64,000 nucleotides of DNA from NVTR01 sp036479015. Lineage in GTDB: Bacteria > Pseudomonadota > Alphaproteobacteria > Rhodobacterales > Rhodobacteraceae. Positions within the stretch are counted from its first letter, which is position 1; each line of letters opens with the position of its first letter. The position numbers were made by a program, and so were the translations under genes. Location of the stretch: NCBI GenBank assembly GCA_036479015.1, contig JAZGFB010000040.1:1-64000 (forward strand), read 5' to 3'. The notes beneath the pieces are model-generated. The model searched no databases, was not told the DNA's origin, and saw only the letters and a list, made by a program, of their open reading frames with translations. Shown in pieces: positions 1 to 8,590 of the stretch.

Positions 1-141
1 GGCCAGTTTTCACCACAGAACGTCCAAAATAATCGTATGTAACGCGGCTACATTTTCATATTTCGAACGCCCTGTGGCAAAAACTGATCTCGCGCTGATG
101 GTGCAGGATTAAGGGGTCCTGGCCCTAGCCCGCGACCAATG

Positions 142-154
142 ATACCATTGGTAT
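142..154. promoter_or_regulatory. Perfect palindrome upstream of tpiA, possible operator
   Basis: Positions 142-147 (ATACCA) and 149-154 (TGGTAT) form a perfect 6-bp inverted repeat around one central base, about 47 bases before the tpiA start. Such short symmetric sites are typical of repressor operators (LacI or GntR families), but no regulator gene is adjacent and no promoter hexamers are obvious. The rest of positions 1-200 shows no coding region that I can support. Confidence 0.25.
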
Positions 155-200
155 GGCCGCGCTTTCCCGCTAGAAACAGGCAAACAACAGGGATCAGACA

Positions 201-959
201 ATGACACATCGCAAAAAGCTTGCCGCTGGAAACTGGAAAATGAACGGGCTGTGGTCTGGTATGGGCGAAGTTTCCGCCCTGCTAACTGACCACCCAAAAC
301 CAAAGTGCGAAATTTTGCTGTGCCCGCCTGCAACCTTACTGTCACGCATGTCTGACATGGTCATTGACGGCGCCATCGTGACCGGCGGACAAGATTGCCA
401 CGCCAACAGCAATGGTGCCCATACCGGTGACGTCAGCGCCGCGATGCTTGCCGATGCGGGCGCTGAATATGTCATACTAGGCCACTCTGAGCGCCGCGCC
501 GACCACGGAGAAAGCGATGACGATGTGCGCACCAAGGCATTGGCCGCACTGGATAACGGGCTAAAGGTGATCATCTGCGTCGGTGAAACCCTAACCGAGC
601 GTGAGGCGGCCAATACCCTTGATATTATCGGCGGCCAGCTGGCTGGCTCGATCCCTGACCTGGTCACCGGTGAAAACTTGGTCGTGGCCTATGAACCGAT
701 TTGGGCCATCGGCACCGGCAAAATTCCGACGCTGGCTCAGATCGGCGAGGTGCATGATTTCATCCGCATGCGGCTTGAAAAACGCTTTGGTGCCGGTGTT
801 GGGCGCTCGACCCGCATTCTTTATGGCGGTTCAGTCAAACCCGGCAATGCCGCCGAGATATTTGATGTTTCCAATGTTGATGGTGCCCTGGTGGGCGGTG
901 CCGCGCTGAAAGCCGCAGATTTTTCACCCATTATTGCCGCACTGGACGCCAGCGCCTAG
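201..959 (+). CDS. tpiA: Triosephosphate isomerase
   Basis: This 252-residue cytosolic enzyme interconverts dihydroxyacetone phosphate and glyceraldehyde 3-phosphate. The family signature residues are all visible: Asn11 and Lys13 in GNWKMNG, the electrophilic His95 in ILGHSERR, the catalytic base Glu165 in AYEPIWAIGTGK (loop 6), and the phosphate-gripping LYGGSVKPGNA and DGALVGGAAL loops near the end. The length is normal for the family. The gene stands alone and converges with the FAD monooxygenase, overlapping its stop by four bases (956-959). It links to edd-eda at 10 kb functionally, because Entner-Doudoroff cleavage yields glyceraldehyde 3-phosphate, but it is not in an operon with them. 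Confidence 0.97.
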   Translation: MTHRKKLAAGNWKMNGLWSGMGEVSALLTDHPKPKCEILLCPPATLLSRMSDMVIDGAIVTGGQDCHANSNGAHTGDVSAAMLADAGAEYVILGHSERRADHGESDDDVRTKALAALDNGLKVIICVGETLTEREAANTLDIIGGQLAGSIPDLVTGENLVVAYEPIWAIGTGKIPTLAQIGEVHDFIRMRLEKRFGAGVGRSTRILYGGSVKPGNAAEIFDVSNVDGALVGGAALKAADFSPIIAALDASA

Positions 960-2119
960 GCGCGGGTCACATCACACCCATAAACCCAGTCAAACCGGGC
1001 CATCAGTTGGCCTGGTGCCACAGCGCTTAGGGCGCGCAATCCGCTATGGGCGGCGAACCGCACCAGCGGATTTCTAAGGTGGTAGTTGCGCGCGTTTGCG
1101 TTCGCGGCCGCCACAATACGGCTTACCCGGTCAAACCGCCGCTGCTGATATTGTGGCAACGCCTGTTCCACTGGCAAGCTGTCTAAACAATCCGCCAACA
1201 CCCAGGCGTCTTCCAGCGCCATATTGGCCCCCTGTGCCAAAAACGGCAGCGTCGTGTGGGCTGCGTCCCCCAGCAGCACACAGGAATTGCCATGCCATTT
1301 TTGGGCCACAGGGTGCCGGTACAACCCCCAAATATTAACCGCGTCTACCCGGCCCAGCAATTGCGTCACTTCGGGGCAAAAATCTGAAAATATGGCGCGA
1401 AACTGTTCAACGTCGCTTGACTGGTCCCAGCCTTCAGCTGCTTTATCATCGCGCTCTTGGATACCAACGATATTGGTCATGGCCCCGCCGCGCAGTGGAT
1501 AGCTGACCAAGTGTCGCCCGGGCGCCATGTGAACATTCACTGACGATGACGCCGATCCATCCACCAAAGCCCGCCAGGCAACCTGCCCGGTAAAAAACGG
1601 CACCTGCGCGCCACCCAAGGCCTGTCGCAACCGCGAATTCAGGCCATCTGCCCCGATCAACAGGCCGGGGCAATCGGTCTGGCCATGTGTCATCGTCACC
1701 CTTGGTGGCCCAGAACCCAGAACGACAGCAGTGGCCTGCTGCCCCAGCTCAATAGAAACGCCCGCGTGTTTGGCCGCCCCAAGCAACAAATCTATTAAAT
1801 CTGAACGATGCACTAACAAATAGGGCCGCCCGCCGCCACTTGTGGTCATGTCCAAACTGGCAACCTGGGCCCCGCGCCGATAGTCACGCAACACCACGGT
1901 TTCAGATTTAAGCCCAACCGCGCGCAGCTTTTCCCCCAGCCCCAAAGCATCCATCACGGCAACACCATTGGGGGTAATCTGCAAGCCCGCGCCAATTTCA
2001 GTGATCTTTTCCGCCTGCTCTAACACACGCACCACCGCGCCGCGCTGAGCCAAAGCAATGGCGCAGCTCAGCCCGGCGATACCGGCGCCAATTATTGTAA
2101 TGTGCTGGCCTTTCAGCAT
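956..2119 (-). CDS. FAD-dependent aromatic-ring hydroxylase-type monooxygenase
   Basis: This 387-residue protein has the layout of class A flavoprotein monooxygenases (salicylate/3-hydroxybenzoate hydroxylase and UbiH-like group). An N-terminal Rossmann dinucleotide motif (IIGAGIAGLSCAIALAQRG, near residues 9-27) is followed by the acidic residue at the end of the second strand (VRVLEQA), a mid-protein GADGLNSRLR (DG motif), and a C-terminal LLGDAAHTTLPFLAQGANMA (GD motif binding the FAD ribityl chain). The substrate cannot be read from sequence, and no aromatic degradation or ubiquinone genes are adjacent. The gene is monocistronic, lying between dksA and the end of tpiA. Confidence 0.85.
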   Translation of the reverse strand: MLKGQHITIIGAGIAGLSCAIALAQRGAVVRVLEQAEKITEIGAGLQITPNGVAVMDALGLGEKLRAVGLKSETVVLRDYRRGAQVASLDMTTSGGGRPYLLVHRSDLIDLLLGAAKHAGVSIELGQQATAVVLGSGPPRVTMTHGQTDCPGLLIGADGLNSRLRQALGGAQVPFFTGQVAWRALVDGSASSSVNVHMAPGRHLVSYPLRGGAMTNIVGIQERDDKAAEGWDQSSDVEQFRAIFSDFCPEVTQLLGRVDAVNIWGLYRHPVAQKWHGNSCVLLGDAAHTTLPFLAQGANMALEDAWVLADCLDSLPVEQALPQYQQRRFDRVSRIVAAANANARNYHLRNPLVRFAAHSGLRALSAVAPGQLMARFDWVYGCDVTRA

Positions 2120-2135
2120 GGCTTGCCCTCAATTG

Positions 2136-2165
2136 AAAACACCGGCACCCAAAAGGCACCGGTGT
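2136..2165 (-). terminator. Probable intrinsic terminator of the dksA-like gene
   Basis: On the minus strand, ACACCGG (2165-2159) pairs with CCGGTGT (2145-2139) across a short loop, followed by a TTTT tract at about 2138-2135. It lies 27 bases past the dksA-like stop, just before the monooxygenase start, so it probably separates the two transcription units. Confidence 0.5.
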
Positions 2166-2191
2166 CTGATAAACCATTACGGAAAATTTGA

Positions 2192-2614
2192 TTAATCCGC
2201 GCGGTGAATCTTTTCACGGCGCTCATGTTTTTCTTGGGCTTCCAGGCTCATAGTGGCAATTGGGCGGGCATCCAGCCGCTTTAGCGAAATCGGTTCCCCG
2301 GTGACGCTGCAATAGCCAAATTCACCCTCATCAACACGGCGCAATGCCGCATCAATTTTTGACACCAGCTTGCGCTGCCGATCACGGGTGCGCAATTCCA
2401 GGGCGCGGTCAGTTTCTTCCGATGCCCGGTCGGCATCATCTGGAATATTCCGGGTGCCGTCCTGCAAAGTTTCGATGGTGTTTTTGCTGTCATCCAGCAA
2501 ATCAGATTTCCAGTCATTCAATTTGCGTCGAAAATATTCGACCTGGCGTTCATTCATGAACGGTTCATTCTCTGCTGGGCGATAATCGTCAGGCAGGAAA
2601 ACTTCGGCTTTCAT
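2192..2614 (-). CDS. dksA: DksA/TraR-family RNA polymerase-binding regulator, single-Cys type
   Basis: The 140-residue product has an N-terminal coiled-coil region (about 20-105) whose tip carries acidic residues (PDDADRASEETDRA), and a C-terminal zinc-finger-derived module (FGYCSVTGEPISLKRLDARPI). The family acts in the RNA polymerase secondary channel together with ppGpp to adjust rRNA and amino-acid promoters. Canonical DksA has four zinc cysteines. Only one (in GYCSVTGEPI) remains here, as in the non-canonical DksA proteins known from alphaproteobacteria such as Rhodobacter. The gene is monocistronic with a terminator-like hairpin after it, and it is divergent from the MoxR operon. Confidence 0.88.
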   Translation of the reverse strand: MKAEVFLPDDYRPAENEPFMNERQVEYFRRKLNDWKSDLLDDSKNTIETLQDGTRNIPDDADRASEETDRALELRTRDRQRKLVSKIDAALRRVDEGEFGYCSVTGEPISLKRLDARPIATMSLEAQEKHERREKIHRAD

Positions 2615-2675
2615 TACGCTTCCCCTAAAAAATTTGGGGCTTATCGGCAGTTAAATTTCCACCGGATTACACCCT

Positions 2676-2698
2676 CTTGGGCGACGATGTAGCCCAAG
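2676..2698. promoter_or_regulatory. Inverted repeat in the dksA-moxR divergent promoter region
   Basis: CTTGGGC (2676-2682) and GCCCAAG (2692-2698) form a perfect 7-bp inverted repeat with a 9-base spacer, midway between the divergent dksA-like gene and the MoxR gene. It has no T-tract, so an operator or a UTR hairpin is more likely than a terminator. The function is unknown. Confidence 0.25.
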
Positions 2699-2797
2699 TT
2701 CCAACAGATGTCACTAGCATTTCAGTACGGCTTGCCCGAATGTGACGAGAGCGTTAGAAATACGTGAACAATGCACGTTAAAAAGTTGAAATTGACC

Positions 2798-3637
2798 ATG
2801 AAATTTACTGGTACGGATGACTACATCGCCACCGATGACCTTAAGGTTGCCGTAAATGCCGCCATCACAATTGAACGCCCGCTGCTGATAAAAGGCGAAC
2901 CGGGTACCGGAAAAACCGAACTGGCCCGCCAGGTCGCAGCCGCCCTTGGCCTAAAGATCATTGAATGGCACGTCAAATCCACCACAAAAGCCCAGCAGGG
3001 GCTCTATGAATACGATGCCGTAAGCCGGTTGCGCGACAGCCAACTGGGCGAAAAAAACGTGCATGACGTGGGTAATTACATTCGCAAGGGCAAGCTGTGG
3101 CAGGCTTTTGAGGCCGACGAAAAGGTTGTTCTGTTGATTGATGAGGTCGACAAAGCCGACATTGAATTCCCAAATGACCTGCTGCAAGAGCTGGATCAAA
3201 TGGAATTTCACGTCTACGAAACCGGCCAGACCATCGCCGCTAAAAACCGCCCCGTGGTCATTATCACCTCAAACAACGAAAAAGAGCTGCCCGACGCCTT
3301 TTTGCGCCGCTGCTTTTTTCACTATATCAAGTTTCCCGACGCGGCGACGTTGCGAAAGATAATCGCGGTGCATCACCCGGATATCAAAGACGCGCTGCTG
3401 ACAACGGCACTGACCCAATTTTACGACATTCGTGATCAGGCCGGGTTAAAGAAAAAACCGTCCACCAGCGAAGTGCTGGACTGGTTGAAATTGCTATTGG
3501 CCGAAGACATGACCAGCCAAGACCTTCAACAGGATGGCAGGTCGCTGTTGCCCAAGCTGCACGGCGCATTATTGAAAAACGAACAGGATGTTCATCTGTT
3601 CGAAAAACTGGCGTTCATCGCCAAGGGGCAACGCTAA
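2798..3637 (+). CDS. MoxR-family AAA+ ATPase
   Basis: This 279-residue ATPase has a Walker A GEPGTGKTE (residues 33-41), a Walker B VVLLIDEVDKAD, a sensor/arginine region ITSNNEKELPDAFLRRC, and a C-terminal helical lid. MoxR ATPases work with VWA-domain partners as chaperones that mature or activate protein complexes. The partner here is the VWA protein at 5644-6831. I placed the start at the internal ATG at 2798 (MKFTGTDDYIAT) because it gives the usual family N-terminus; the in-frame ATG at 2771 adds nine atypical residues. The downstream GNAT gene begins immediately after the stop, indicating translational coupling. Confidence 0.9.
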   Translation: MKFTGTDDYIATDDLKVAVNAAITIERPLLIKGEPGTGKTELARQVAAALGLKIIEWHVKSTTKAQQGLYEYDAVSRLRDSQLGEKNVHDVGNYIRKGKLWQAFEADEKVVLLIDEVDKADIEFPNDLLQELDQMEFHVYETGQTIAAKNRPVVIITSNNEKELPDAFLRRCFFHYIKFPDAATLRKIIAVHHPDIKDALLTTALTQFYDIRDQAGLKKKPSTSEVLDWLKLLLAEDMTSQDLQQDGRSLLPKLHGALLKNEQDVHLFEKLAFIAKGQR

Positions 3638-4090
3638 ATGGCACAGATGACAGACATAGCAATAAGACCGCTGGAACCTGATGATTTTGATCATTGGCAG
3701 CAGCTTTTCACCGGCTATCTGGGCTATTATGAAACGTCCCTTAGCCAAGATATAAAGCAATCAACATTTGCCAGACTGCTTGATCCCGGCTCAAAACTAC
3801 ATTGTCGGTTGGCGATCAGTAATGGGGCACCAGTCGGGCTGGTGCATTACATTTTCCATGACAATACCTGGCGCCCGGAAGGTGTGTGTTACCTACAGGA
3901 CCTTTACAGCGACCCGGCAGTCAGGGGCGCGGGCGTCGGCCGAAAACTCATAGAAACCGTCTATCAAGCGGCGGCAGATGCAGGTGTGCCAACGGTCTAT
4001 TGGATGACCCAGGATTTCAACACCACCGCACGGCGTCTATACGACAAGGTGGCGACCAAGACACCGTTTATAAGGTACCAGCACGGATGA
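3638..4090 (+). CDS. GNAT-family N-acetyltransferase
   Basis: The 150-residue protein has a GNAT fold, with the acetyl-CoA pyrophosphate-binding segment VRGAGVGRKLIE (about residues 95-106) and the preceding strand YLQDLYSDPAV. The C-terminal YWMTQDFNTTARRLYDKV is typical of the small single-domain acetyltransferases of COG0456. The acceptor is unknown. It starts on the base after the MoxR stop, and its own TGA overlaps the next ATG (ATGA at 4087-4090), so it is translated as part of the MoxR-VWA operon. Confidence 0.85.
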   Translation: MAQMTDIAIRPLEPDDFDHWQQLFTGYLGYYETSLSQDIKQSTFARLLDPGSKLHCRLAISNGAPVGLVHYIFHDNTWRPEGVCYLQDLYSDPAVRGAGVGRKLIETVYQAAADAGVPTVYWMTQDFNTTARRLYDKVATKTPFIRYQHG

Positions 4091-5478
4091 TTCTTGCGAG
4101 GCTAACACGCCCGGTTATTGCGGCCCTGCTTGCCCTGTCAGCCTGTGCACCCATGGCCCCAAACAATGGGGTAACTCGGCAAACGGCGACGTTTGACACG
4201 CTACCTGCCATGCGCATCCCGGCCAGCGCCCCGGCACCCGCGACCCGCCGTTCCAATGCATCCATTGCCACTGAATTCATGGCGCTGGTGTTTCAGCTTG
4301 AAAGCGGTCGCAAACTGCCGGTGCTGTCGCGTTTTGAAGGGCCCGTCACCCTGCGCGTTACCGGGGCACCTGTAGCGGCGGTGTCGATGCGCGATTTGGA
4401 CAGGCTTATTGCCCGCTTGCGCAGCGAAGCCCATGTGCCAATTTCGCGCGTTGAACCCGACCAGCGCGCCAACATTACCGTCCACTTTCTAAAACGCGCC
4501 AAACTGCGCAATGCCGTTCCACATGCGGCGTGTTTTGTTGCCCCCGGGGTGGATAACTGGCGCGACTTTACCCGGAGGCCAAATGCCCCGGGCCGCGATT
4601 GGACCCAGCTAACAGTGCGCGAAACCATGGCCGTGTTCTTGCCCGCAGATGTCAGCCCCCAGGAAATTCGCGATTGTCTGCACGAAGAAATTGCCCAGGC
4701 CCTTGGGCCGGTTAACGATCTGTATCACCTGACCGATTCAATTTTTAACGACGATAATTTCCACACCGTCCTGACCGGTTTTGACATGGTTATCCTTAGG
4801 GCGATGTATCACCCGGATCTGCGCAGCGGCATGACGCCCGGTGCCGTGGCCCGCCGCCTGCCGGGTATTTTGAACCGGATCAATCCCAACGGGCGCGGTG
4901 GTTCAGGGGAATTTATTTCAAACACACCGCGGCGCTGGATAGCTGAAATAGAAGCAGCACTTGGTGCGCGAGGTACAGGATCAGCACAGCTAACGGCGGC
5001 GCGCCGGGCCGTTGCCATCGCCACAGAAAATGGCTGGAACGATAACCGCCTCGGCTTTAGCCTGTACGCACAGGGTCGGCTTGCCCTGGCCCAAAATTCT
5101 GGGCTGGCGCTTAATTCGTTTGAGCAGGCCGATACAATTTTCAGATCAAACCCCGAAACCCGCCTGCACGCCGCCCATGTATCTGTTCAAAGCGCGGCGT
5201 TTGCGCTGTCATCCGGGCGACCGCTGGCGGCGATCAAAATTGTTGATGACAACAGCGCCGTCGCCCTTAGGGCAGAAAACCCAAACCTTCTGGCAACCCT
5301 GTTGATGATAAAAGCGGCAGCCCTTGATGCATCTGGCAGATCAGCCCAGGGTGACATCGTACGCCTCGACAGTTTGGGTTGGGCGCGCTATGGGCTTGCA
5401 AGCACTGGCGAAATTCGCAAACGGCTAAGTGAAATAACGGCACTCGCCCCACGCATTACAGCAAAGGCCAATCAATGA
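4087..5478 (+). CDS. DUF2927-family lipoprotein
   Basis: The 463-residue protein starts with a lipoprotein signal (RLTRPVIAALLALSAC, lipobox LSAC with the acylated Cys near residue 19). It carries the DUF2927 core around residues 60-290, including CLHEEIAQALGPVNDL and a following Asp-rich segment (IFNDDNFHTVLTGFD). The HEEIAQ stretch recalls a metallopeptidase HExxx motif, but no activity has been established for the family that I can cite. The C-terminal 150 residues look helical and repeat-like. The start at 4087 was chosen over an upstream in-frame ATG at 3886 because it overlaps the GNAT stop and places a signal peptide at the N-terminus. Confidence 0.85.
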   Translation: MILARLTRPVIAALLALSACAPMAPNNGVTRQTATFDTLPAMRIPASAPAPATRRSNASIATEFMALVFQLESGRKLPVLSRFEGPVTLRVTGAPVAAVSMRDLDRLIARLRSEAHVPISRVEPDQRANITVHFLKRAKLRNAVPHAACFVAPGVDNWRDFTRRPNAPGRDWTQLTVRETMAVFLPADVSPQEIRDCLHEEIAQALGPVNDLYHLTDSIFNDDNFHTVLTGFDMVILRAMYHPDLRSGMTPGAVARRLPGILNRINPNGRGGSGEFISNTPRRWIAEIEAALGARGTGSAQLTAARRAVAIATENGWNDNRLGFSLYAQGRLALAQNSGLALNSFEQADTIFRSNPETRLHAAHVSVQSAAFALSSGRPLAAIKIVDDNSAVALRAENPNLLATLLMIKAAALDASGRSAQGDIVRLDSLGWARYGLASTGEIRKRLSEITALAPRITAKANQ

Positions 5479-5639
5479 TTGTTATCGCAGGTTTTATCAT
5501 TGGGGCCATCGGCGGCGGTCTTCGGGCGCGGGCGCGCAAAGGCAATCGGTTGGATATTGCGCAATACGCGTTTGTTTTTGGCATGATATTCGCGCTGTTC
5601 GGGCTGTTCCTCACGCTTTTCCTGGAACGGATGCTGTAA
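5475..5639 (+). CDS. 54-residue two-helix membrane protein
   Basis: This small gene reads from the ATG that overlaps the DUF2927 stop (ATGA at 5475-5478) to a TAA at 5637-5639. It encodes 54 residues: an N-terminal hydrophobic segment with glycines (MIVIAGFIIGAIGGG), a basic loop (RARARKGNRLD), and a second hydrophobic helix (YAFVFGMIFALFGLFLTLF). The overlap, the membrane topology and its position before the VWA gene support a real gene. Similar short proteins sit at this place in other roseobacters as far as I recall. The function is unknown. Confidence 0.75.
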   Translation: MIVIAGFIIGAIGGGLRARARKGNRLDIAQYAFVFGMIFALFGLFLTLFLERML

Positions 5640-5643
5640 GCCT

Positions 5644-6831
5644 TTGTTCCTGCCATTTTTCCAAAATCTGCGTGATGTTGGAATACCAGTTTCACTGCGT
5701 GAATTTTTGGGCTTTTTGGAAGCCCTGTCAGCCGACCTTGTCACCTATGATATCGAAGGGTTTTACCACCTAGCCCGCTGCGCCATGGTCAAAGATGAAC
5801 GCAACCTGGACAGGTTTGACCGGGCCTTTGCCGCCAGCTTTGATGGGCTGGATAAAATTACACTGGATCAGGTGCTGGACGCCATCGATTTGCCCGACGA
5901 CTGGCTGCAAAAGATGGCCGAAAAGAACCTGACAGCGCAAGAAATGGCAGACATTCAGTCCCTTGGCGGGTTTGATAAACTGATGGAAACATTGCGCAAA
6001 CGCCTAGAGGAACAAAAAGCCCGGCACCAGGGCGGTAATAAATGGATCGGAACGGCGGGCACCTCACCTTTTGGCGCCCATGGCTATAACCCGGAAGGTG
6101 TCCGTATTGGCCAAGACACATCGCGCCACCAAAGGGCGACCAAAGTCTGGGACAAGCGCGAATTTCGCAATCTGGATGACAGCGTTGAACTGGGCACCCG
6201 CAACATCAAAGTTGCCCTGAAACACCTGCGCAACTGGGCCCGTGATGGCGCGCAGGAAGAACTGGACCTAAACGGCACGATCCAGGCCACAGCCCAAAAC
6301 GGCTACCTAGATGTCAAAACCCGCCCCGAGCGGCGCAACGCTGTCAAAGTTCTGTTGTTTCTGGATGTCGGCGGATCAATGGACCCCTATATCAAAATCG
6401 TCGAAGAATTGTTCAGCGCCGCGCGCAGTGAATTTAAACATATGGAACATTTCTACTTTCACAATTGCCTGTACGAAGGCGTGTGGCGCGACAATACCCG
6501 CCGCTGGAACGCCCAGACCCCAACCTGGGACATCCTGCACACTTATGGGTCTGACTATAAATGCATCTTTGTCGGTGATGCCTCCATGTCACCCTATGAA
6601 ATAGCCTATCCCGGCGGGGCAAATGAACATGCCAATGCCGAAGCAGGCAGCACCTGGTTGCGCCGCGCGTTTGAGCAATGGCCAGACAGGCTTTGGATCA
6701 ATCCGATGGATCAAAAATATTGGCAATACACCCAATCCCTGGCCATGGTGCAGGATATATTGGGCGCAGAACGCATGGTTCCCATGACGTTAAAGGGCAT
6801 CCAAGAAGGTATGAAATTACTTGGCCGCTAG
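5644..6831 (+). CDS. VWA-domain protein, partner of the MoxR ATPase
   Basis: The 395-residue protein has a helical N-terminal half with DAIDLPDDW and a C-terminal von Willebrand A domain beginning at FLDVGGSMDPY (about residue 240). The metal site is therefore DxGxS rather than the canonical DxSxS; this variant is, to my knowledge, common in the CoxE/YehP-like relatives that pair with MoxR. The only credible start is TTG at 5644, five bases after the preceding stop. Together with the MoxR gene at 2798 it should form the chaperone pair of this operon; the client complex is not evident. Confidence 0.85.
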   Translation: MFLPFFQNLRDVGIPVSLREFLGFLEALSADLVTYDIEGFYHLARCAMVKDERNLDRFDRAFAASFDGLDKITLDQVLDAIDLPDDWLQKMAEKNLTAQEMADIQSLGGFDKLMETLRKRLEEQKARHQGGNKWIGTAGTSPFGAHGYNPEGVRIGQDTSRHQRATKVWDKREFRNLDDSVELGTRNIKVALKHLRNWARDGAQEELDLNGTIQATAQNGYLDVKTRPERRNAVKVLLFLDVGGSMDPYIKIVEELFSAARSEFKHMEHFYFHNCLYEGVWRDNTRRWNAQTPTWDILHTYGSDYKCIFVGDASMSPYEIAYPGGANEHANAEAGSTWLRRAFEQWPDRLWINPMDQKYWQYTQSLAMVQDILGAERMVPMTLKGIQEGMKLLGR

Positions 6832-6896
6832 TGCTGGCACTTGGCATGGCTTGGCAAATGTCTAAGGTGAACAAACCTAACACAGGACAGGGCAGT

Positions 6897-7244
6897 ATGG
6901 GGCGTTTCAAACAGGCGTGGCGGCGCAGGCCGGTGATCATGTCGGGCTTTGTTCTGGCGCTGGTATTTGCCTGCCTGTTTGCCTTTCGCAGTGTGGCGTT
7001 CATGATTTACTGGTCAGATCCAAGTCACCAGAACCAGACAATCCAGGGCTGGATGACACCGCGGTATATCGCGCATTCCTGGCGCGTCCCGCCCAAGGTT
7101 GTGCGCCAGGCATTACAGTTGGATGCCATGCCCCAGCGTCGCCAGTCTCTGACCCAAATTGCTGATCAAAAGGACATCCCGCTTGAGGTTCTGATTGATC
7201 AGATCATTGCCGCCGCCATATCCCACCGGACCCGCGACCAATGA
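6897..7244 (+). CDS. Small single-pass membrane protein of unknown function
   Basis: I take the ATG at 6897, which gives a 115-residue protein with a basic N-terminus (MGRFKQAWRRRP), one strong transmembrane helix (about residues 14-38) and a soluble tail ending in helices (IPLEVLIDQIIAAAI). A longer in-frame reading reaches back to 6678, but it would run through the end of the VWA gene. The TGA overlaps the start of the DedA gene (ATGA at 7241-7244), so the two are probably co-translated. I do not recognise a family with confidence. Confidence 0.7.
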   Translation: MGRFKQAWRRRPVIMSGFVLALVFACLFAFRSVAFMIYWSDPSHQNQTIQGWMTPRYIAHSWRVPPKVVRQALQLDAMPQRRQSLTQIADQKDIPLEVLIDQIIAAAISHRTRDQ

Positions 7245-7843
7245 GCGAAACACTGACAGCACTGGTGCCGGTTTACGGGCTTTGGCTGATCGCCATTGTG
7301 ACGTTTCTCGGTTGCCTGGCCGTGCCTATCCCTTCGTCATTGCTGATGATCGCTGGTGGCGCATTTGCTGCTTCCGGCGATATTTCACTGTTGGCTTTGT
7401 TCTTGTCTGCTTTTGCCGGTGCAATAGCAGGCGACCAAGCAGGGTTTGCCTTGGGGCGTAAGGGCCCCATCGTCCTGTCACGGTTCAAAACCACCAAAGG
7501 CCAGCGTAAAATACTATTTGATCGGGCCCAGGATCTGTCGGCAAAGTGGGGCGGAATTGGCGTGTTCCTGTCACGCTGGCTGCTCAGCCCGCTTGGCCCC
7601 TATGTCAGTTTCATCGCCGGTGCCACAGGCATGAGCTGGACAATTTTCAGCCTTTACGGAACAGCCGGTGAATTGATCTGGGTGGGAATTTACACCGGCC
7701 TGGGTTTCGTATTTTCCAACCAGGTGGAAATGGTTGCAGATATTGCGGCAAACGTCAGCGGCTTCCTTGCGGCGGCGACTTTGGCAATTCTGCTGGGGCG
7801 GCTGGCATTGCGCGGATCCCATAAATCTGATCAGGTTCATTAA
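7241..7843 (+). CDS. DedA-family (VTT/SNARE-associated) membrane protein
   Basis: The 200-residue integral membrane protein has the DedA pattern: a re-entrant segment FLGCLAVPIPSSLLMIAGGAFAA near the N-terminus, a glycine-rich helix with an Asp (GDQAGFALGRKGP), the basic segment FLSRWLLSPLGPYVSFIAGATGMSW, and C-terminal helices. DedA proteins act in lipid-carrier or phospholipid flipping and proton-dependent membrane homeostasis. It overlaps the preceding small membrane protein by four bases and ends the MoxR-VWA run. Confidence 0.88.
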   Translation: MSETLTALVPVYGLWLIAIVTFLGCLAVPIPSSLLMIAGGAFAASGDISLLALFLSAFAGAIAGDQAGFALGRKGPIVLSRFKTTKGQRKILFDRAQDLSAKWGGIGVFLSRWLLSPLGPYVSFIAGATGMSWTIFSLYGTAGELIWVGIYTGLGFVFSNQVEMVADIAANVSGFLAAATLAILLGRLALRGSHKSDQVH

Positions 7844-7906
7844 ATACTCGCAACATAGTGATCCGTTTCGTTTGCGATTTGGCGGCCCCTGCCCCATATC
7901 AGGGAT

Positions 7907-8590
7907 ATGTTAAAGTTTACCCCAATTCTTTTGGCGATCATTTACGGCCTGATAATGTACCGGTTTTCAGCCTGGCGCACATCAAAACAGCTCAACGAAA
8001 AATCAACCGAGCTGGCCGACCCAACCCTTAAGGCGCTCACCGACAGGATGGCGGCGGCGCTGGAATTGCCCCGGGTGCGGGTGCATATTTACGAAATTGA
8101 ACCGGTAAACGGGCTGGCGGCCCCAGATGGGCGCATTTTCATCACCCGTGGCTTTTTCAAGAAATACCTGGCAGGTGACGTGACGGCCGAAGAAATGGCC
8201 AGCGTGATCGCCCATGAACTGGGTCATGTGGCGCTGGGGCATTCGCGGCGCCGGATGATCGATTTTTCCGGCCAAAATGCCCTGCGCACGGCCCTTGCCA
8301 TGGTGCTTTCACGGATCATACCCGGCATCGGTGCCTATATCGCCGGGTTCCTGACCAACCTGCTGGCCGCCCGGCTGTCACGCAGCGATGAATATGAAGC
8401 CGACGCCTATGCGTCGGCGCTGCTGATCAAAACCGGTATCGGCACCGGACCCCAAAAGACCCTTTTCGCCAAATTGGAAGCCCTGACAGCGCAAAGCTCT
8501 GGCGCCACGCCCGCCTGGATGATGAGCCACCCAAAAACCAAAGAACGTGTGCTGGCAATTGAAAACAATGAAAAGAAATGGAAATCTTAG
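7907..8590 (+). CDS. M48-family membrane-anchored zinc metalloprotease
   Basis: The 227-residue protease has one N-terminal hydrophobic anchor (LLAIIYGLIMYRFSAW) and the zinc motif HELGH at residues 103-107. The third ligand is probably the Glu in SRSDEYEADAYA (near residue 163). This is the compact HtpX/Oma1-like M48 domain used in membrane protein quality control. The final four bases overlap the 3' end of the convergent PIN-protein gene. Confidence 0.88.
   Translation: MLKFTPILLAIIYGLIMYRFSAWRTSKQLNEKSTELADPTLKALTDRMAAALELPRVRVHIYEIEPVNGLAAPDGRIFITRGFFKKYLAGDVTAEEMASVIAHELGHVALGHSRRRMIDFSGQNALRTALAMVLSRIIPGIGAYIAGFLTNLLAARLSRSDEYEADAYASALLIKTGIGTGPQKTLFAKLEALTAQSSGATPAWMMSHPKTKERVLAIENNEKKWKS

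Noticed and set aside
3886..4086. N-terminal extension of the DUF2927 protein
   Set aside because: It would run through the GNAT gene in another frame and remove the signal peptide from the N-terminus; the ATG at 4087 overlaps the GNAT stop.
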